The position numbers were made by a program, and so were the translations under genes. Of a DNA stretch of 64,000 bases, positions 19,320 through 28,587 are shown piece by piece. The notes under the pieces are model-generated. The model worked only from the letters and a program-made list of their open reading frames with translations. It was not told the origin of the DNA and ran no database searches. The DNA is from JAAAOZ01 sp964496595 (GTDB taxonomy: Bacteria > Chloroflexota > Anaerolineae > B4-G1 > SLSP01). The stretch covers positions 28,050 through 92,049 of the forward strand of contig CAZCAI010000002.1 in assembly GCA_964496595.1 (NCBI GenBank), in the 5' to 3' direction. Each line of letters begins with the position of its first letter. Position 1 is the stretch's first letter.

Positions 19320-21140
19320 TTGACACTAGAACAGGGCCTTGTCTATGCCGTCATTGTGCTGACACTGACGATGCTTGCGCTGCAGATCTGGCGCTATGAT
19401 ATGGTGGCGCTTATCGGTATGTTGTTGCTTGAGTTTATAGGGGCGGTCTCTGTCGAGGAAGCTCTGGGTGGGTACGGCCATTCCGCCATCGTGACCATCG
19501 CGGTGGTGCTGGTTGTCAGTCGCGGTCTGCAGAACACGGGCGTGGCCGATATGTTTGTTAAGTGGATGTCGGTTGCCGGGAAACGTCTAGCTGCGCAACT
19601 GGCTATGCTGTGCACCCTGGTGGTCCTCAGCTCCGCCTTTATGAACAATCTCGCGGCCCTGGCTCTCTTTATTCCGGTGGCTGTGCGGATCGCCAGAAAA
19701 AACAATCACGCTACCTCACTGTATTTGCTGCCGATGGCATTCAGTTCTCACTTTGGGGGTCTGATCACACTCATCGGAACGCCGGAAAACCTGATCGTCT
19801 CCGCGCTGCGGGTTGAGCACGGCGGGGAACACTTTGACATGTTCGCGTTCGCCCCGGTGGGGATTGCGATCTCGGTGGTGGGGGTCGCGTTCATCACATT
19901 CCTTGGCTGGCGCCTCATTCCAAAGCGCGAGGGTGAGACGTCAGCGCAGGATAGCGTTCAGAACGTGGACTTTGTGACAGAAGTGCAAGTTCCCCCTGAG
20001 TCTGCATTAACCGGCCAGAAGTTGCGTAATCTGAAGTCACTCACCGATGCCGATCTGTGGGTCGTTGCCATTATACGCGATGGGAAACGTATCTCCTCAC
20101 CCAAGGGAAACGATAAAATACGGGCGGGTGACATCCTTCTGGTGCGCGCCGAAGCCGCGGCCCTGCGGCAGTTCGCCTACGATACGGCCGTTGTATATCC
20201 GGAGTGCAAGCCACTTGAGTGCCCGAAGGAGAACGGCCGCGAGCGCACCGATGGCTGGGAGCAACTCAAGGCCAGCCTGCACGCTGACGATGTTGAGATT
20301 GCCGAAGTCATCGTTGCTCCAGGCTCGATGACCATAGGGAAGACTGCGCGTGACCTTAATCTGCGCGCGCGTTACGGCATCAATCTCCTGGCCATATCGC
20401 GGGCTGACGAAAACTTGCACTCTTCTGTGGGAACAACCCCCCTGAAATCCAGTGATGTGCTACTGGTGCAAGCACATCATGAAGAAATGGCAGAAACACT
20501 GAAGACGCTGGGATTCATACCGTTGACGCAACAAGAAATTCACCTGCAGCCACACAACACAGTCCTGGGATTGGCTATCTTCCTGGCCGCACTTCTCAGC
20601 GCAAGTTTTGGAATCCTATCGGTGCCCATCGCAATGACCGCGGCCGCTATCGCAATGGTGATCACGGGGCTTGTATCCTTGCACGAAGCCTACCAGAGCG
20701 TCGAGTGGCCGATCATTGTGCTGCTGGGCGCGATGTTGTCGATGGGAGCCGCCCTGCAAAACACCGGCGGGGATCAATTCATCGCCGATCAGATTTTGCG
20801 GGCCGCCGGTTTTCTCTCGCCCCCCATGCTCCTGATCGTCGTCCTGCTGGTAACGATGATTCTTTCCGACATCGTGAACAACGCGGCCGCCGTTGTGCTG
20901 ATGGGATCGATCGCGATCAGCGTAGCGCAGGGCCTGGGCGTCTCGACCGATCCGTTTCTCGTGGCCGTTGCGGTGGGCGGTTCCTGCGCCTTTCTGACGC
21001 CCATTGGTCATGAAGCGAATGTCCTGGTTTTTGAGGCCGGTGGGTACGAGTTCGGTGACTACTGGCGGCTGGGTCTACCGCTCGAACTGCTGATTACAGC
21101 CGTCACCATCCCCGTTTTGCTTTGGGTCTGGCCGCTCTAA
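19320..21140 (+). CDS. SLC13/CitT-type permease with two RCK_C (TrkA-C) domains
   Basis: 606 residues. Membrane segments cover about 5-205 and 415-605. Two cytoplasmic RCK_C domains lie between them: FVTEVQVPPESALTGQKLRN (about 220-290) and VEIAEVIVAPGSMTIGKTAR (about 322-400). Conserved SLC13/ArsB-like features include SSAFMNNLAALALFIPV, FGGLITLIGTPENLIV and the repeat SDIVNNAAAVVLMGSIAI with LTPIGHEANVLVF. Members carry dicarboxylates, sulfate or other anions with Na+; the substrate is not readable here. RCK_C domains usually bind small ligands and gate transport. The start is TTG, after AAAGGAGAAATT at good spacing. Confidence 0.9.
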   Translation: MTLEQGLVYAVIVLTLTMLALQIWRYDMVALIGMLLLEFIGAVSVEEALGGYGHSAIVTIAVVLVVSRGLQNTGVADMFVKWMSVAGKRLAAQLAMLCTLVVLSSAFMNNLAALALFIPVAVRIARKNNHATSLYLLPMAFSSHFGGLITLIGTPENLIVSALRVEHGGEHFDMFAFAPVGIAISVVGVAFITFLGWRLIPKREGETSAQDSVQNVDFVTEVQVPPESALTGQKLRNLKSLTDADLWVVAIIRDGKRISSPKGNDKIRAGDILLVRAEAAALRQFAYDTAVVYPECKPLECPKENGRERTDGWEQLKASLHADDVEIAEVIVAPGSMTIGKTARDLNLRARYGINLLAISRADENLHSSVGTTPLKSSDVLLVQAHHEEMAETLKTLGFIPLTQQEIHLQPHNTVLGLAIFLAALLSASFGILSVPIAMTAAAIAMVITGLVSLHEAYQSVEWPIIVLLGAMLSMGAALQNTGGDQFIADQILRAAGFLSPPMLLIVVLLVTMILSDIVNNAAAVVLMGSIAISVAQGLGVSTDPFLVAVAVGGSCAFLTPIGHEANVLVFEAGGYEFGDYWRLGLPLELLITAVTIPVLLWVWPL

Positions 21141-21257
21141 TCATGCGGGCGCTACTGAAAATATATACTTACGCCTGATGTTGTATAAATGATCAAAGTG
21201 AGTTATAGTACAGTTTGATTTTAGAGAGAACAGGAGAATAAGAGAACAGAGGAAGTT

Positions 21258-21965
21258 ATGGAAGATACTTACGCAAATGATCATGAGGAGGACGATAGTA
21301 TCGCTGACGAGCCGCTAGAAATACGCCCAGATTTGGCGCCTCAGGGACGGCGTTGGTACAAACTTCCGCCTTCGTTGAGGGCGCGGCTTCGACAGGGGCA
21401 TGAATACATCGAGATCTCGGGAGTTGCCGAGATTGCGCGGCGGGCATTTGGGAAAAACGCCTTCGATGGAGTGTTGACTATGATGGGGGTGGTGATGGGC
21501 AGCTTTGTGGTGGGGATAGAAGACCCTGCCGTCATCATCATCTCCGGCATCTCAACCTCTGTGGCCCTGGGCATCTCCGGCGGATGGGGCGCTCAACTCT
21601 CCGAGTCGGCTGAACGGCGCCTTGATATCATTAAACTCGAAAAAATAATGTTGACTCCGCTGACCGAGACAAAGATCGGCCATGCATCTCGTATGGCCGT
21701 GTGGGTCGTCACCGCTGTAGATGGTCTGTCTCCCTTCCTCTCGGCTTTCTTCGTTGTCATACCTTTCTTTTTAACGCCACTCTTACCCACTATTGACTAT
21801 GCTTATTATGCCTCGATGGGCATGGCCCTTGTCACCCTCTTCGTGCTGGGCATCTACTTAGCCTACGTCGGTCATGAAGATAAGGTAAAGTTTGGTATTA
21901 AGACGATGATCGCCGGTATCGTCGCGATCATTGTCAGTTTTAGCCTTGAGCTATTGACACCGTAG
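21258..21965 (+). CDS. VIT1/CCC1-family-like membrane protein (first of a pair)
   Basis: 235 residues with an acidic N-terminal tail of about 55 residues (DTYANDHEEDDSIADEPLE), then the family entry segment GVAEIARRAFGKNAFDGVLT and MGVVMGSFVVGI, which matches the FDGxxTxxGVVxG pattern of VIT1/CCC1 iron and manganese transporters. Five hydrophobic segments follow. A cytoplasmic helix (ESAERRLDIIKLEKIML) stands where ferritin-like or metal-binding helices occur in the family. Vacuolar-type family members export Fe2+ or Mn2+ from the cytosol; this role is only inferred. It is a close paralogue of the next gene, which lacks the acidic tail. Confidence 0.75.
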   Translation: MEDTYANDHEEDDSIADEPLEIRPDLAPQGRRWYKLPPSLRARLRQGHEYIEISGVAEIARRAFGKNAFDGVLTMMGVVMGSFVVGIEDPAVIIISGISTSVALGISGGWGAQLSESAERRLDIIKLEKIMLTPLTETKIGHASRMAVWVVTAVDGLSPFLSAFFVVIPFFLTPLLPTIDYAYYASMGMALVTLFVLGIYLAYVGHEDKVKFGIKTMIAGIVAIIVSFSLELLTP

Positions 21966-22074
21966 AGGCGTCGCGAGGACTTTACTTTGGCATGGATCTC
22001 ATTGGCGCTTAATTGTGGCTTAATCGGAGACGCTGAACCGGAGATATTTATACGTAGCGTAAAAAGGGTCAGAG

Positions 22075-22677
22075 ATGAAACATTTCTTCATTAGAAGGTT
22101 TAAGATATGGCGTGAATACATCAAGATCTCAGGGGCCGGAGAGATTGCGCGGCGCGCATTTGTGAATAACTCATTCGATGGGGTGCTGACCATGGTAGGG
22201 GTAGTGATGGGAAGCTTCGTGGCCGGCATTAAGGATCCCAACGCGGTATTCATCACCGGTCTATCGACGGCGTTCGCGGTTGGAATTTCCGGTTTGTGGG
22301 GATCCTACCTTATCGAGGCAGCCGAGCAACGTCACGCGATAGTTGTCCTGGAAAAGCAACTTATGAGGCCGCTTAATAAGACGAGAATCGACCGCGCGGG
22401 CCATGTTGCCGTGTGGTACGTCTCCATTGTTAACGGAGTATCGCCTTTCCTTGCCGCTTTGATTATCATCATACCTTTTCTTCTTGTCCCGCTCTTGTCC
22501 CACATTGACTATGCCTATTACACGTCCCTTGTGCTGGCGCTGATATCCCTCTTTGGCCTCGGCGTCTACCTGGCTCAAATTTCTCACGCGAGCAAGTTCC
22601 GGTTTGGCATCAGGGCTATGATCGCCGGTATTATCTCGATTGCGGTTGGCTTCGGCATCGAGTTGGTCACCTCGTAG
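22075..22677 (+). CDS. VIT1/CCC1-family-like membrane protein (second of a pair)
   Basis: 200 residues, a paralogue of the protein encoded at 21258: GAGEIARRAFVNNSFDGVLT, MVGVVMGSFVAGI, then EAAEQRHAIVVLEKQLM, VNGVSPFLAALIIIIPFLL and a last membrane segment AMIAGIISIAVGFGIEL. The acidic N-terminal tail of its partner is absent. Two tandem copies suggest a heteromer or substrate divergence. The gene follows after 109 bp on the same strand and precedes the P-type ATPase, which fits a metal-ion theme. The ribosome-binding site is weak (AAAGGGTCAGAG). Confidence 0.72.
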   Translation: MKHFFIRRFKIWREYIKISGAGEIARRAFVNNSFDGVLTMVGVVMGSFVAGIKDPNAVFITGLSTAFAVGISGLWGSYLIEAAEQRHAIVVLEKQLMRPLNKTRIDRAGHVAVWYVSIVNGVSPFLAALIIIIPFLLVPLLSHIDYAYYTSLVLALISLFGLGVYLAQISHASKFRFGIRAMIAGIISIAVGFGIELVTS

Positions 22678-22787
22678 GCGGAGCGCTGATAGCGTGATTC
22701 GGTTTTCAATTCTCCGGCTACATAGTTTGTATAGAGTTCGTCTTACTCATAGAATGACAGTAGCGTTCATCTGATAAATGTTATTTT

Positions 22788-22930
22788 GGCTCTTCAGGAA
22801 TTCGCCGGGTGCAATCGCACCCATACCCCCCCCGCGACCTCGTAACAACGCAGAAAAAGTCTGTGGGTTCCACAAACACACAAATCTTCGCTATTTTTAG
22901 GGCGACTGAGCGAGCTATCCGGCAAAATCG
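22788..22930. repeat. R2 dispersed repeat, copy 3
   Basis: It starts GGCTCTTCAGGAATTCGCCG and ends GAGCTATCCGGCAAAATCG. It is in the same orientation as the copy at 14197. The inner part shares CACAAACACACAAATC and TTTTTAGGGCGACTGAG with the others. Confidence 0.8.
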
Positions 22931-22972
22931 TTACCGTCACAAAGTCTTCGCCACCTGGCCCCCTGGCTCCGA

Positions 22973-23018
22973 GGGGATTGCTAATCCCCGCCTAACCGCC
23001 GGATTTAGCAATCCGGCG
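22973..23018. repeat. Twin hairpins related to each other
   Basis: GGGGATT-GCT-AATCCCC (22973-22989) and CGCCGGATT-TAGC-AATCCGGCG (22997-23018) stand 7 bp apart. Their loops and inner stems read ATTGCTAAT and ATTTAGCAAT, so the second resembles the reverse complement of the first. No T run follows; this looks like a repeat element rather than a terminator. Confidence 0.6.
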
Positions 23019-23167
23019 AGAGCCTGGCACGACATGGCGAATACTTTGAGATACAAGCCAAAATCCAAAAGTTCCGTTATTTTTAACAAGGTTACCTCGC
23101 TGTTTATGGAGTAGTAGCCTCAGTTCCGTCATATAATCCAAATATAATCAAAAAGGAGAAACAAGTT

Positions 23168-25939
23168 ATGAGTGCATGGCATACAATGACACGCGAGCAT
23201 GCCCTGGAGAAGCTCAACGCCGTTCCCGAGGGGCTATCCTCAGATGAAGTTGAGGAGCGTTTGGCCCAGTATGGGTCTAACGAACTGGAGGAACGAGGAT
23301 TACGCAGCCCGTGGAAGGTGCTGATAGGACAATTTACAGAGATCATGGTCGTGGTGCTGCTTATTGCCGCGGGGATTTCCCTGGCTATGAGCCATACCAC
23401 TGATGCGATTGTGATCCTCATCATCGTGATCCTCAATGCAATCCTCGGCTTCACGCAGGAGTACCGCGCCGAGCGGGCGATGGCCGCGCTTAAGGAGATG
23501 TCAGTTCCCACAGTTCGGGTCCGCCGCGATGGGCAGATTCGGGAGGTCGAGGCTACCAGCCTCGTGCCGGGGGACATTATTCTGCTGGAAGCCGGGGACC
23601 GGATCCCCGCCGACGCTCGCGTTATCGAGTCGGTTAACTTACGAATCGAGGAAGCGGCGCTGACCGGAGAATCCGTGCCGGTAAGCAAATCGGAGGCTCC
23701 GTTTGAGGACGAAGGCCTACCTCTCGGAGATCGCCGCAATATGGTCTTTATGGGCACGGCCGTTACCTATGGGCGCGGCACTGCGCTCGTCGTCGAGACG
23801 GGCATGGAGACAGAGCTGGGCAACATCGCCGACATGCTCCAACAGGTCTCGGAGGAGCGGACGCCACTGCAACGCAAGATGGCAGAGCTGGGCAAATGGC
23901 TGGCGATTGCTTCCATCGTTTTAGTCAGCATCGTCTTTGCCGTCGGCGTCTGGCAGGGCGGCAGCATCGGCGAAATGTTCCTGACCGCCGTCAGTCTCGC
24001 CGTGGCCGCAGTTCCAGAAGGCCTACCGGCGGTAGTTACCATCGCTCTGGCTCTGGGCGCGCAGCGTATGGTCAGGCGTCAAGCCCTCATTCGCAAGCTG
24101 CCCGCTGTGGAGACCTTAGGCTCAGTAACGACCATCTGTTCAGATAAGACGGGCACGCTGACCGAAAACCGCATGACGGTGACGGTTCTGGATGTGGCGG
24201 GGAAGACTCTGAATCTCACCACCCATCTGAAGCACACCGGTGCGACCCTCTCACCTGACGACGAGCCGATTGTCGAACCTGATCCCCAGATCGCCCTGTT
24301 GTTGGCCGGCGGCGCGATGTGTAACGATGCCAGTCTTGAACCTGTGGATGACAAACCCAACGCTTACGAAGCCCTGGGCGACCCCACAGAAGGGGCAATC
24401 GTCGTCGCCGCAGCCCGATTGGGAATGTGGAAGGCCGAGATGGAAAAGCTTATGCCGCGGGTCGCCGAGGTGCCCTTCACCTCAGAGCGCAAGCGAATGA
24501 CGACGGTCCATCGCGCACCCCAGACATCCGAACTCTCCGGTAACAGTCAATTGAGCTACCTGCCGGCAGACATCCCGAAGAGCGGCTATGTACTCTTCAC
24601 CAAGGGCGCGGTCGACCAGATGCTGGGTATTTGCGACCGCGTCTGGAACGAAGGGGAGATCGAGCCATTGGACGAGACGTGGCGCTCCCGCATCGAGCAG
24701 GCTAACAATGAATTGGCCCAGGACGGGATGCGCGTCTTAGGCGTGACAATGCGCCACCTGGACGAGGCGCCTGATCAAGCTGATGAAGAGGCCATCGAGG
24801 CTGAGGAAATATTCATTGGTCTTATCGGCATGATCGATCCCCCACGTTCCGAGGTGCGCGACGCGGTGGCTGAATGCCGCACCGCCGGCATCCGCCCGGT
24901 GATGATCACTGGCGATCATCCCCTAACGGCGCTCCATATCGCCCGCGATTTGGGCATCGTCCAGGCCGGTGAAGAGGACGATCACCACGTAATCACAGGC
25001 AAACAACTGGCCAAGATGTCAGTCGCAGATTTGGAGGAACACGTCCGCGAGATTTCAGTCTATGCCCGCGTCAGCCCGGAGCACAAGGTCAAGATCGTGG
25101 AAGCCTTGAAGGATCAAGGCGAAATCGTAGCGATGACCGGGGATGGGGTCAACGACGCCCCGGCCCTCAAGCGCGCCGACATCGGCGTCGCGATGGGCAT
25201 CACGGGCACGGACGTGAGCAAAGAGGCCGCTGATATGGTGCTGTTAGACGACAATTTCGCGACCATCGTCCATGCCGTTGAAGAGGGGCGCACCATCTAC
25301 GAGAACATCCGCAAGTTCGTCAAGTACACGATGTCCAGCAACATCGGAGAGATTCTGGTGATGCTGGTGGCGCCGTTGGCCGGTCTCCCCATCCCGCTGA
25401 ATGCGATCCAAATCCTGTGGATCAACCTGGTGACCGACGGCTTGCCGGGTCTGGCGCTAAGTGTAGAGCCTGCTGCGCCTGATACGATGCAACGCCCCCC
25501 GCACGCGCCCAACGAAAGCGTGCTGGCGCGCGGGCTGGGAACGTACATGTTATGGGTAGGGCCTCTGATGGGCCTCGTTGCCCTCCTTCCCGAGTTCTTA
25601 GCGGCGGCGGGCTTGGGTGGCATGACGCTAGAAGGCGAAGCGTTCCATACGGTGGTCTTTACGACGCTGGCGCTGGCGCAGATGGGGAATGCCTTAGCCA
25701 TCCGCTCCGACCGCCTCATGCTGATGCAACTTGGCCTCTTTACGAACCCCTTCCTGCTAGGCTCCGTAGCCCTGACCTTCCTGCTGCAAATGGCCGTCGT
25801 CTATGTGCCCTTCCTGCAGAACATCTTCGATACTGTCCCCCTCAGCTTGGAGCAACTCTTAATCAGCCTGGGCTTCAGCACTATCGTCTTCATCGTTGTT
25901 GAAGTGGTGAAGTGGATCCGGCAGCAGATCGAAAAGTGA
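23168..25939 (+). CDS. P2-type cation-transporting ATPase (Ca2+ ATPase-like)
   Basis: 923 residues. An N-terminal cation ATPase domain (about 1-70), the A domain with TGES (about 165), M4 with the PEGLPA ion site (about 283), the phosphorylation motif [10 protein letters not shown] (Asp near 325), the nucleotide-binding domain, the hinge [17 protein letters not shown] (about 658) and the C-terminal membrane domain ([16 protein letters not shown]) are all present and in order. This fits SERCA/PMR1-like pumps for Ca2+ or Mn2+. Length is normal. It follows two VIT1-like genes and precedes the permease-USP genes on the same strand. An AAAAAGGAG site precedes the ATG. Confidence 0.95.
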   Translation: MSAWHTMTREHALEKLNAVPEGLSSDEVEERLAQYGSNELEERGLRSPWKVLIGQFTEIMVVVLLIAAGISLAMSHTTDAIVILIIVILNAILGFTQEYRAERAMAALKEMSVPTVRVRRDGQIREVEATSLVPGDIILLEAGDRIPADARVIESVNLRIEEAALTGESVPVSKSEAPFEDEGLPLGDRRNMVFMGTAVTYGRGTALVVETGMETELGNIADMLQQVSEERTPLQRKMAELGKWLAIASIVLVSIVFAVGVWQGGSIGEMFLTAVSLAVAAVPEGLPAVVTIALALGAQRMVRRQALIRKLPAVETLGSVTTICSDKTGTLTENRMTVTVLDVAGKTLNLTTHLKHTGATLSPDDEPIVEPDPQIALLLAGGAMCNDASLEPVDDKPNAYEALGDPTEGAIVVAAARLGMWKAEMEKLMPRVAEVPFTSERKRMTTVHRAPQTSELSGNSQLSYLPADIPKSGYVLFTKGAVDQMLGICDRVWNEGEIEPLDETWRSRIEQANNELAQDGMRVLGVTMRHLDEAPDQADEEAIEAEEIFIGLIGMIDPPRSEVRDAVAECRTAGIRPVMITGDHPLTALHIARDLGIVQAGEEDDHHVITGKQLAKMSVADLEEHVREISVYARVSPEHKVKIVEALKDQGEIVAMTGDGVNDAPALKRADIGVAMGITGTDVSKEAADMVLLDDNFATIVHAVEEGRTIYENIRKFVKYTMSSNIGEILVMLVAPLAGLPIPLNAIQILWINLVTDGLPGLALSVEPAAPDTMQRPPHAPNESVLARGLGTYMLWVGPLMGLVALLPEFLAAAGLGGMTLEGEAFHTVVFTTLALAQMGNALAIRSDRLMLMQLGLFTNPFLLGSVALTFLLQMAVVYVPFLQNIFDTVPLSLEQLLISLGFSTIVFIVVEVVKWIRQQIEK

Positions 25940-25958
25940 GCGCCGTCTACGACGAACC

Positions 25959-26005
25959 GTTGAGTCCCAGCCGCCAGAGCTCCAATCCCGGCGGCTGGAC
26001 TCAAC
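25959..26005 (+). other. Long hairpin after the P-type ATPase
   Basis: GTTGAGTCCCAGCCGCC (25959-25975) pairs with GGCGGCTGGACTCAAC (25990-26005) with one bulged base and a 14-base loop. No T run follows on either strand, so it is not a classical intrinsic terminator. It may stabilise the ATPase mRNA or be a repeat. Confidence 0.65.
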
Positions 26006-26069
26006 CGACGTACTTGAGATGGCGTCAAGGTCGCGCGTTTTGTGGAGAGTTACTTGTGTTTAAGGAAAT

Positions 26070-28430
26070 ATGATGAATATGATGAACGAACGTCATTTAA
26101 GGCGTGAACTCAATCTCCCTCAGGTGCTTATGTTGGGCACAGCGGGCACGATTGCCGCAGAGATCTTTGTCCTCACCGGCCACGCGGCCGGAAAGGCCGG
26201 GCCTGCCAGCGTGCTCGTCCTGCTCTTAGTAGGTCTGTTGAGTAGCGCCTTTGCCCTGAACTACGCGGAACTGGCCACCACGTATCCCGTGGCAGGAGGG
26301 GCGCTCACCTACGTGCGTCGAGCCTACGGCAACGGATTGCGCGCCTTTCTCGTAGGCTCGATGGACAGCCTGTCCAGCGCCTTCTACGCGGCGCTCTCTG
26401 CCGTGGGTTTCGCTTACTCACTGAGAATCTTTTTGCCCTTTATCCCTATCGTTCCGACAGCGCTGATGGTCGTGCTGGCTTTCACGATATTGCATCTGTT
26501 TGGCGTGAGCAACGTAGGCCGTGCGCAGATGATCCTGGGCGGTATCTTGCTCACACTGCTAGGAATCTACGTGGTAGCCGGGCTGATACTGCCCCATGGT
26601 TTCAGCTGGGAGCGGTTTGCGCCGGGGGGTGAGGTTTTCGTCTACGACGGTATCGGCGCCAATATTGCGATGATGTTGGGCACCATGGCCCTTATCTTTA
26701 ACGCCTTCGTTGGCTTTGAACTCATCGCCGACGACGCCGAGGAGGTGTCGAATCCTTCCCGCAATATACCCATCGCACTATTGGGCAGTCTGGCTGTCAT
26801 CACGCTCATTTACACCGTGGTTACGCTGGTTACCCTGGGCACAGTACCGTGGCAGGAGCTGGCGGGCTCGGAGGCAGCCCTGACCCAAGCCGTCACGCGA
26901 TTCCTACCAGGTGTCGGCCCGGTACTCATCGGCATCGCCGGCATCATCGCCACTCTGACGAGCATCAATACGGCGATGTTGAGCGCCACACGTGAGGCAA
27001 TGACCTTGAGCCGGCTGGGACTGTGGCCCAAAGCTATGGCGCGTCTGGGCCGGCTGCGCACCCCTTACGTCGCCATCCTCCTCATCGGCGCCGTGGTCGG
27101 TCTTGTGTCGGCCTTAGGGGTGGTCACTTTACTGGGCTACATCTCCAGTTCGGGCTATCTGTTCGTTATGTTTTGGTCCGGTTTGGCCATGGTTCGGCTC
27201 CGTCGGCTGGAGCCGGATGTCGAGCGCCCTTTCCATGCGCCTCTTTTTCCGATCACGGCCTACGTTCAGGTCGGTACCTGCGTCGTGGTCATTGCCTTTA
27301 CTGCGCCGCAAGCGCTCGCCTTTGGCGGCGCCGTGCTCCTTATCCTCACTGCCATCTACTATATGCGGCGGCCCCTTGCGGCCGCCGCGAGCGGGCGCAC
27401 CGCGGCGGCGGAGCGAGCCCGCGATCGTCTGTTGGTGGCTGTAGCTAACCCCAGCACGGCGGACAGCCTGGCGCGTCTCGCAGCCAATCTTTCGGAGGAA
27501 CAAGCCGGCAGTCTCATGGAGATTCTGGCCGTCGCCCCGATGAATGGGCAGAATTGTGCCCCAGGCGCCTTGGAACGCGAGTGCACTCAAACTCAAAGGG
27601 CCCTGCTGAGCCAGGTAGCCAAGGCAATGGCGGATCGCAATGTGCCCTTCTACACCGAGGTCCGCACAGCGGACGACGTGGTCGGCGGCATCCTCGAAGA
27701 GATCAGTTATCGTGACGACATCCGGCTCCTGCTGATGGGATGGCCGGGGCGACTGGACCTTGCGGCGCAGCAGGAACACCCTGTCGCGCGCTTGCTGAGG
27801 GAGTGCCCTGTGGATATGGCTGTCTATCTCAACCGCAGCATCGTCGAGCACCCCCGGCGCGTGCTGGTGCCTTTTGGCGGCGGCGTCCATGCCCGCCTGG
27901 CGCTGAGACTCGCCGCTCAGTTGGTCGCGCCGCAGGGAGGTGAAGTAGTAGCGCTTCGCTTCCTCGAGACGCTCGCAGGGGAGATCCCTGTGGAAGAGGC
28001 GGTGATCGAGGGCAACGAGATGGTGGACGTGGTTGGCGAGGGATTGCCAGATGGCGACGATGAGCTGCATGACGAGTTGATGTTGGCTTACGAGGAGATC
28101 GAGGCCGGTCTCGGTTACGTGCCCGACAACGTGAGCGTGAAGGTTGTGGTTGACACAGACATCGCTCAAGGCACACGGGAGGAGTTGATGACAGGGGATT
28201 ATGACCTGGTCGTCATCGGGGCGGCCCTGGCCTACGCCATGGAATCGGATCTGTTTGGCTCGTTGCCCACAGCGGTGGCGGAGTCGGCGCCCACCTCGGT
28301 ACTCTTGGTACGGCGGTACGAACCGGAACCGGTGACCTGGATGCGGCGGCATGTCAAGGAAATCGTTGAGACCCACCGGAAAACCAATCGTGATACGGAG
28401 ACGTTTGTAAACACAAAGCTAGCTACCTGA
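26070..28430 (+). CDS. APC-family amino-acid permease fused to two USP domains (copy 1)
   Basis: 786 residues. Residues 1-435 form a 12-helix APC permease: entry motif QVLMLGTAGTIAAEIFVLTG, the Gly-rich substrate segments GLLSSAFALNYAELATTYPV and GGALTYVRRAYG, and GFELIADDAEEVSNPSRNIP. Residues about 445-595 (RDRLLVAVANPSTADSLARL) and 600-765 (VLVPFGGGVHARLALRLAAQ, YDLVVIGAALAYAMESDLFG) are two USP-like domains. Import of amino acids or amines controlled by nucleotide or stress state is the likely role (inference). ATG 26070 or 26073 are both possible after AAGGA. The next gene is a tandem duplicate. Confidence 0.9.
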   Translation: MMNMMNERHLRRELNLPQVLMLGTAGTIAAEIFVLTGHAAGKAGPASVLVLLLVGLLSSAFALNYAELATTYPVAGGALTYVRRAYGNGLRAFLVGSMDSLSSAFYAALSAVGFAYSLRIFLPFIPIVPTALMVVLAFTILHLFGVSNVGRAQMILGGILLTLLGIYVVAGLILPHGFSWERFAPGGEVFVYDGIGANIAMMLGTMALIFNAFVGFELIADDAEEVSNPSRNIPIALLGSLAVITLIYTVVTLVTLGTVPWQELAGSEAALTQAVTRFLPGVGPVLIGIAGIIATLTSINTAMLSATREAMTLSRLGLWPKAMARLGRLRTPYVAILLIGAVVGLVSALGVVTLLGYISSSGYLFVMFWSGLAMVRLRRLEPDVERPFHAPLFPITAYVQVGTCVVVIAFTAPQALAFGGAVLLILTAIYYMRRPLAAAASGRTAAAERARDRLLVAVANPSTADSLARLAANLSEEQAGSLMEILAVAPMNGQNCAPGALERECTQTQRALLSQVAKAMADRNVPFYTEVRTADDVVGGILEEISYRDDIRLLLMGWPGRLDLAAQQEHPVARLLRECPVDMAVYLNRSIVEHPRRVLVPFGGGVHARLALRLAAQLVAPQGGEVVALRFLETLAGEIPVEEAVIEGNEMVDVVGEGLPDGDDELHDELMLAYEEIEAGLGYVPDNVSVKVVVDTDIAQGTREELMTGDYDLVVIGAALAYAMESDLFGSLPTAVAESAPTSVLLVRRYEPEPVTWMRRHVKEIVETHRKTNRDTETFVNTKLAT

Positions 28431-28444
28431 CACTTTCATATCTA

Positions 28445-28544
28445 AACCTCCCGCAGGCTTGGATTTGCCTCGTGATAAGCATGATGGGTACTTTTAGAGG
28501 CTTTTTTCGGTCAATTGTGCTCAACCTTCAACCTGCGGGAGGTT
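28445..28544. repeat. R3-like element: paired palindromic arms (100 bp)
   Basis: AACCTCCCGCAGGCTT (28445-28460) and AACCTGCGGGAGGTT (28530-28544) are inverted copies sharing 13 of 15 positions and flank 69 bp. Design and size match the element at 11853-11949, with the shared arm skeleton AACCT-N5-AGGTT. It fills the space between the two permease genes. Confidence 0.6.
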
Positions 28545-28587
28545 GGCAAACTGTCGGGTGGCTAGAACACAAAGGAGACTTAACTTA

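Larger units (their letters stand above)
22678..23167. other. Intergenic region with R2 copy and twin hairpins
   Basis: This 490-bp gap holds the R2 copy at 22788-22930 and two hairpins at 22973-23018. The remainder, up to the ATPase ribosome-binding site AAAAAGGAGAAAC, shows nothing I can name. I looked for a yybP-ykoY manganese riboswitch, common before such ATPases, and found no matching core. Confidence 0.5.

Noticed and set aside
22678..23167. Manganese (yybP-ykoY) riboswitch before the P-type ATPase
   Set aside because: The conserved core sequences could not be found; the region is explained by an R2 repeat and hairpins.
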